Shown here: positions 60,428-64,000 of the stretch, piece after piece
Numbering within the stretch: the first letter of the stretch is position 1
Layout of the letters: every line of letters starts with the position of its first letter
Assembly: GCA_018228705.1 (NCBI GenBank)
Contig: CP073694.1
Coordinates: forward strand, 1,364,001 to 1,428,000
DNA: 64,000 bases
Direction of reading: 5' to 3'
Source of the DNA: Dysosmobacter sp. Marseille-Q4140
GTDB lineage: Bacteria; Bacillota; Clostridia; Oscillospirales; Oscillospiraceae
Translations under genes and position numbers: made by a program
Notes under the pieces: generated by a model
The model's database searches: none
What the model saw: the letters and a program-made list of their open reading frames with translations, nothing else
What the model was told of the DNA's origin: nothing

Positions 60428-60521
60428 TGAAGCGTTTTGTCAAGTGCTTTTTTGAGTTATTGACGCAAATTCTTGTGAAAGTGCGAAAGTGCAAAGTGCA
60501 AAGGGTCTGCGTTTTGCACTT

Positions 60522-62423
60522 TCAGCTTGCGGGTTCGGGTGGCTGCTTCTTCTTGATGAAGTTATACCATTGACCGCCGACACGCCTTGCGCCTAAAATA
60601 CCGCCCATGTTGCGCTTGGCGTTCTGTACCGTCCTCTCGGATATTCCGGCTTCGGCTGCGGCCTTTACAATGTCCTCGCTGGCAAGTTCTTTCCCGTCTG
60701 CAAGCAGGTCAAGTATCAGCTTCTCGGCTTGCTCGGTCTTGGTGGCGGTGTTCCCGCCCGCGCCGGATAGCAGCTCGTCGGCGGTTATGTCATATTCGCC
60801 TATCCATGAAAAGCCTGTTTCCGGGTCAAGGCAAAAGGCAACGGGCTTGCCCTCCGGCGCAAGGGAAGATTTGTCATGGACGATAACGCGCACATTCGGC
60901 TCCCGCTTCACGCGCCCGATCAGCAGGACGCTCCTTGCTGCGGCGCGGAAGTCAATAGAACCTAAGCCCCGGTATGCGCTCTGTCCTCCGGCGGCTTTGT
61001 TCAAGTGTCCGATAAGGATAACGGCGCACCCGGTACGCTCGGCAACATCGGCAAGGCGGCGGAACATGGGGCGCACTTCGTTTGCCCTGTTCATGTCGGT
61101 CTTTTCGCCCATGTACGCCTGTATGGGGTCAAGGATAATCAACCGCGCCCCGTTCTGCGTGATTGCCTTTTCTATGCGCTCGTCGGAGAGGGTAAGCTCC
61201 CGTTTGGCTTCATCAATCACAAGCACGCGGTCAAGGTCGGCTTCGGCTTCTATCAAGCGGGGCTTGACGGTATCGCCCAGCCCGTCCTCGGCGGTCTGGT
61301 AAATCACTTGGAATGGCGGCAAGGGCTTCATTCCCGGCAGCGTTCCCCCGGTGGTGCAGGCGGCGGCAAGGCGTAGGGCAAAGGTGGTCTTGCCCTCGCC
61401 GGGGTTGCCTTGCACAATGGTTACTTTCCCAAAAGGGATATACGGCTCCCATAGCCATTCAACGGTCTGTGTGTCAACCTCGCTCATGCGGATAATCTCG
61501 ACGGTTTCTTCCTGCGGCGGTTCTTTCAATCCGTAAACCGCTTCCCGGATATACTTCCCGTCTGTGATTTCTGCCCGGTGCTGCAATACCTCGTTCCAGT
61601 CCTTGTAAAGCGGCACAAGGCGGTGGACGGTCAAGCCCTCCGGCACAAGCTCCGCAAGGCGGCTGCAAGCGTCGTTTCCGGCTTGGTCGCTGTCAAGGCA
61701 GAGGTAAACGGTCTTGATGTTCGGGCGGTCAGAGAGGAAACGCAACAGGGCTTTTTCTCCCACGCCGCCCAATGACAAATAGCTCTGCTTCTGCCACGCC
61801 TTTTTGAACAGGCAGAGGAAAGAGAGCAGGTCAACGGGGGCTTCAAAGACAAAAAGCCTGTCACCCTCGCCTCGGTAGCAGAAATTAAAGGCTTTGTCGC
61901 TGCCTTTCACATCAAACCGGAAGTTTCCCGCCGTTCCCTTGCTGTGGGCGTAGCGCGGTATTCCGTCCTCGTCCCGCCCCACAAATACGGCGTTGTGGTG
62001 GGCTGCGTCCTCGTAAATATCGCCGCGGGCAAAGAAAAAGCCCGTCACATCATCATCAATGCGGCGGGCTGCTGTGAGGTAGTTCCTCGCTATTCTGTTG
62101 TCGTTGTTTGGGGGCGGTAGCCGGAAGTCGGAAAGGGACGCGTGGCAAGGTCTGTCCGGCGGCGGTGCGGCTCCCTTTTCTCCTGTGAGAAGTTCCACGG
62201 CTTCGGTGAAGCTCTTGCCGAAAAACTCCATGACAAAATCAACGGGGCCGCCGCCCTTGCTCTGGCTGTGCCTGTACCATTTGTTTCCCCGGACGGTCAA
62301 GCTGTCGTGCCGTTTCCAGCGGTATTCATTCCCGGCGCGGGTAAGCTGCTCGCCCTGTGATTGCAGGAAAGAAACAAGGTCGGCTTGGTTCGCCCGGTTT
62401 ATCTGTTCTTGGGTGTAATACAT
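60522..62423 (-). CDS. Primase-helicase fusion (DUF3991/Toprim + RepA-like AAA ATPase)
   Basis: A 633-residue replication protein. Residues 1-300: DUF3991-like start (LVSFLQSQGEQLTRAGNEYRWKRHDSLTVRGNKWYRHS) and Toprim domain (LFVFEAPVDLLSFL; VYLCLDSDQAGNDAC). Residues 320-560: RepA/RadA-type ATPase with Walker A QGNPGEGKTTFALRLA, Walker B ARLIILDPIQAYMG, and IGHLNKAAGGQSAYRGLGS. C-terminal 90 residues: a winged helix (KTEQAEKLILDLLADGKELASEDIVKAAAEAGISERTVQNAK). Complete within the window; used to replicate the excised element. Confidence 0.9.
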   Translation of the reverse strand: MYYTQEQINRANQADLVSFLQSQGEQLTRAGNEYRWKRHDSLTVRGNKWYRHSQSKGGGPVDFVMEFFGKSFTEAVELLTGEKGAAPPPDRPCHASLSDFRLPPPNNDNRIARNYLTAARRIDDDVTGFFFARGDIYEDAAHHNAVFVGRDEDGIPRYAHSKGTAGNFRFDVKGSDKAFNFCYRGEGDRLFVFEAPVDLLSFLCLFKKAWQKQSYLSLGGVGEKALLRFLSDRPNIKTVYLCLDSDQAGNDACSRLAELVPEGLTVHRLVPLYKDWNEVLQHRAEITDGKYIREAVYGLKEPPQEETVEIIRMSEVDTQTVEWLWEPYIPFGKVTIVQGNPGEGKTTFALRLAAACTTGGTLPGMKPLPPFQVIYQTAEDGLGDTVKPRLIEAEADLDRVLVIDEAKRELTLSDERIEKAITQNGARLIILDPIQAYMGEKTDMNRANEVRPMFRRLADVAERTGCAVILIGHLNKAAGGQSAYRGLGSIDFRAAARSVLLIGRVKREPNVRVIVHDKSSLAPEGKPVAFCLDPETGFSWIGEYDITADELLSGAGGNTATKTEQAEKLILDLLADGKELASEDIVKAAAEAGISERTVQNAKRNMGGILGARRVGGQWYNFIKKKQPPEPAS

Positions 62424-62505
62424 GGTTGATACCTCGCTTTCTTCGGTTGAATTGTTCATAGTTTCTAAGTATAATAAAAACAACAAATTGGAAGTTATCA
62501 TAAAG

Positions 62506-62874
62506 ATGGTGCGATATATGATTTTTAAGGGATTTCCATACTATTTGGGGGCAATTGCGACAACAAAATGTATAAGAGCGATTTTATTTGTGTTTGTGCC
62601 TGGCAAAAACGGAGATAGGGTTACCCTGGATTCTTGTACTGGATGGGTTAGGCACATGGGAAGATTTTACGAGAGCAGGACATATTCATTTTTGTTAGAT
62701 ACACAATTGTCGAAAGGGAATATAGAGGTCCTTTTGCTGGATAAGAAGAAGCACCCCATATTAAAACTCAATGAACACTCTCCATCCGGTACAATAGCCT
62801 TAGATGGAAAGAGCAGATATTATCTGCGTTGGGAATTTAGGAGTGCCTCTGGTAAATGTAAGCTACAATGGTAA
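62506..62874 (+). CDS. Hypothetical protein, AT-rich cargo of the second element
   Basis: A 122-residue frame. Residues 50-122 (CTGWVRHMGRFYESRTYSFLL; LSKGNIEVLLLDKKKHPIL; LNEHSPSGTIALDGKSRYYLRWEFRSASGKCKLQW) read like a beta-sandwich domain ending in a cysteine-tryptophan pair. The first 45 residues are poorly conserved-looking and may be a disrupted signal region. It is the only plus-strand gene here, AT-rich, with a terminator after it. Unrecognised; the start is uncertain. Confidence 0.5.
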   Translation: MVRYMIFKGFPYYLGAIATTKCIRAILFVFVPGKNGDRVTLDSCTGWVRHMGRFYESRTYSFLLDTQLSKGNIEVLLLDKKKHPILKLNEHSPSGTIALDGKSRYYLRWEFRSASGKCKLQW

Positions 62875-62904
62875 AAGCAAATCCCGGTTTATCGGAAAGC
62901 ATTT

Positions 62905-62939
62905 AGGACGGACAAGCTGGACAGCTTGCCCGTCCTTTT
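62905..62939. terminator. Bidirectional terminator
   Basis: Stem aggacgg-caagct / agcttg-ccgtcct with one asymmetric base, T run on the plus strand. Between the convergent hypothetical gene and the relaxase gene. Confidence 0.75.
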
Positions 62940-62941
62940 CC

Positions 62942-64000
62942 TTATCGCTCCTGTTCATGCCGCTTGGCGCGGGTCTGCTCCGGCTGGTCGGCTTTCAGCG
63001 CAATATCAACGCACTTGCGGATATTGTGCAGTTCGGCAACCTCGGCGCGGGTTTCTTTCAGCTTGGTATATTCCGCTGTTCTCTGCCCGCTGAGAGTGGC
63101 GTACTCTTTTTCCCATTCAGAGATAGGCAAGGTCTTTGTCCCTTTCGGCAGATTTGCATGGAGATAGCGGCTCGCTGCGTTCCATAGGGTCAACTCGGCG
63201 CGGTGGGCTTCCTCGTACTTGTCGCGCTTGCTCGTCCAGCCATTTTTCAGCTTTTTCAGCTCGTCGTGAATGGGCTTGTACTCGGTGTAGTTCTTCCCGT
63301 ATTCAATCAGCTTTTGTAATTCTTTCATGCGCTTCTCGGCGGTTTTCATGCCCGCCCGGATAGCGTCGGCTTGGTCGCTGACAGAGGAAAGGGTAGCGTC
63401 CAGCTCCGCAAGGGTGGAAATGCCATGCTCGGAAAGATAGCCTACTGCCTTTGCAACGGTTTTCAGTTCATCGGCGGCGTGCTGCCTTTGCCAACTTTGC
63501 GAATACTTCCGGCTCTTTTCTCTCTGAACGCTTAAATACTTCATCAGCAGATTTGCAAGGCCGGGGGATTGCGGGGGCTGCTCCGGGGCGTTTTCCCGCG
63601 CCTTGAACAGTTCGCCAATCCATTCTTTGAGCTTTCCAATCTGCGCCCGGATTTCCCGGATAAGGCGGTTTGCCTTTTGGATATTCCGGTTCAGCTCGCC
63701 TTTCTCGGTGGCTATGCCTTTCTTCTCCATTTGACAAGCCGCTACGCCCATGTGGACGGTAGGCAGCTCGTCAATGCCGCGCTCGGCGTTACTGCGGTGG
63801 TCGATACGCTCCGGGCGTCCGGCGCGTTCAAGGTAGGCATTTGAAATATCCGCCCATGCCTTGCGCCATAAAAGCGCGTTGCCCTTGTCGTTCCAGCCTG
63901 TGAGGTCAACTTTGTGTGTCTTGTATCTGCCGCTTGGTAAGCGTATGCGCTCGCCGTTCTCGTCAATGTCATATTCCTTTTTGGACTTCGCCGCCCATGC
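62942..64000 (-). CDS. MobA/MobL family relaxase, C-terminal part (cut by window end)
   Basis: Open from the window edge to 62942 (352 residues). The visible start (GERIRLPSGRYKTHKVDLTGWNDKG; WRKAWADISNAYLERAGRPERIDHRS; ERGIDELPTVHMGV) is the end of the MobA/MobL nuclease domain, which follows its catalytic histidines in family members. A long coiled coil ends the protein. This is a different relaxase family from the two others in the window (PF03432). Confidence 0.9.
   Translation of the reverse strand, partial: AWAAKSKKEYDIDENGERIRLPSGRYKTHKVDLTGWNDKGNALLWRKAWADISNAYLERAGRPERIDHRSNAERGIDELPTVHMGVAACQMEKKGIATEKGELNRNIQKANRLIREIRAQIGKLKEWIGELFKARENAPEQPPQSPGLANLLMKYLSVQREKSRKYSQSWQRQHAADELKTVAKAVGYLSEHGISTLAELDATLSSVSDQADAIRAGMKTAEKRMKELQKLIEYGKNYTEYKPIHDELKKLKNGWTSKRDKYEEAHRAELTLWNAASRYLHANLPKGTKTLPISEWEKEYATLSGQRTAEYTKLKETRAEVAELHNIRKCVDIALKADQPEQTRAKRHEQER

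Larger units (their letters stand above)
60428..64000 (-). mobile_element. Second mobilisable element inserted in virD4 (continues past the window)
   Basis: Begins near 60425-60430 at the break in virD4 (gaagcgttttgtcaagtgct) and holds a primase-helicase gene and a MobA/MobL relaxase gene, both on the minus strand. This gene pair is typical of integrative mobilisable elements. No recombinase is visible; it would lie beyond 64000. The exact end is uncertain by a few bases. Confidence 0.75.

Noticed and set aside
1-64000. CRISPR array or rRNA genes
   Set aside because: No regularly spaced repeat array and no rRNA-like sequence was seen; the only periodic unit is the 93-base tRNA-like array.

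Overview
The window looks like a high-GC Firmicute of the gut Oscillospirales type (Flavonifractor/Pseudoflavonifractor-like). The evidence is GC-rich codon use, the chromosomal gene families (TypA, MalY/PatB, BlaI-BlaR1, a copper-amine-oxidase-type stalk protein), and a Tn1549/Tn916-class conjugative element. The genus is an inference from gene content only.

Region 1 (1-11901) is chromosome: the end of mgtE, a DUF1540 peptide, a TauE/SafE permease split into two half-size genes (the first apparently with an ACG start), a MalY/PatB C-S lyase, a BlaI-M56 peptidase pair with a double operator, a stalk-domain secreted protein, typA and serA. It ends in three tRNA-Arg(CCT)-like units at an exact 93-bp period, of which only the third looks intact.

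Region 2 (11902 to beyond the window end) is an integrative conjugative element (ICE) abutting the 3' end of that tRNA. It carries a tyrosine integrase, an Xis-like protein, sigma/HTH regulators, a MobC-relaxase pair with an oriT-like repeat, and a long leftward transfer operon: VirD4, Maff2, VirB6-like, MT-A70 methylase, PrgI, VirB4, KilA/BRO-type antirepressor, C5 methylase, NlpC/P60 hydrolase, PP-loop protein, DUF4315, DUF4366, TopB, ArdA-like proteins. A TIR-domain gene lies in opposite orientation inside it.

The ICE cargo (15781-29549) appears to be a portable metal regulon. A DtxR-type repressor is the last gene of an operon encoding a complete ECF importer and two fused ABC permease-ATPases. 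An AraC activator lies upstream. A separate five-gene operon encodes a methyltransferase, an ATC-hydrolase-like protein, an alpha/beta hydrolase and two related membrane proteins. The same dyad, GGTTAG-N6-CTAAC, sits in front of all three transcription units. The ECF plus paired ABC layout under a DtxR-family regulator resembles the haem locus of streptococci, so haem or metallophore acquisition is the leading guess.

Region 3: the ICE has been invaded at least twice. A 12,311-bp serine-recombinase element (46421-58731, 24-bp imperfect terminal inverted repeats, 2-bp target duplication) splits maff2. It carries tet(W), its own relaxase, RepA, DnaC-like and regulatory genes, and an IS5-family insertion (4-bp CTAA duplication) that splits a methyltransferase next to tet(W). 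A second mobilisable element (from about 60428 past the window end) truncates the VirD4 coupling-protein gene. Removing each of the two complete insertions in silico restores the reading frame exactly. With both maff2 and virD4 broken, the host ICE is probably transfer-deficient unless the guests excise or another element supplies the functions.
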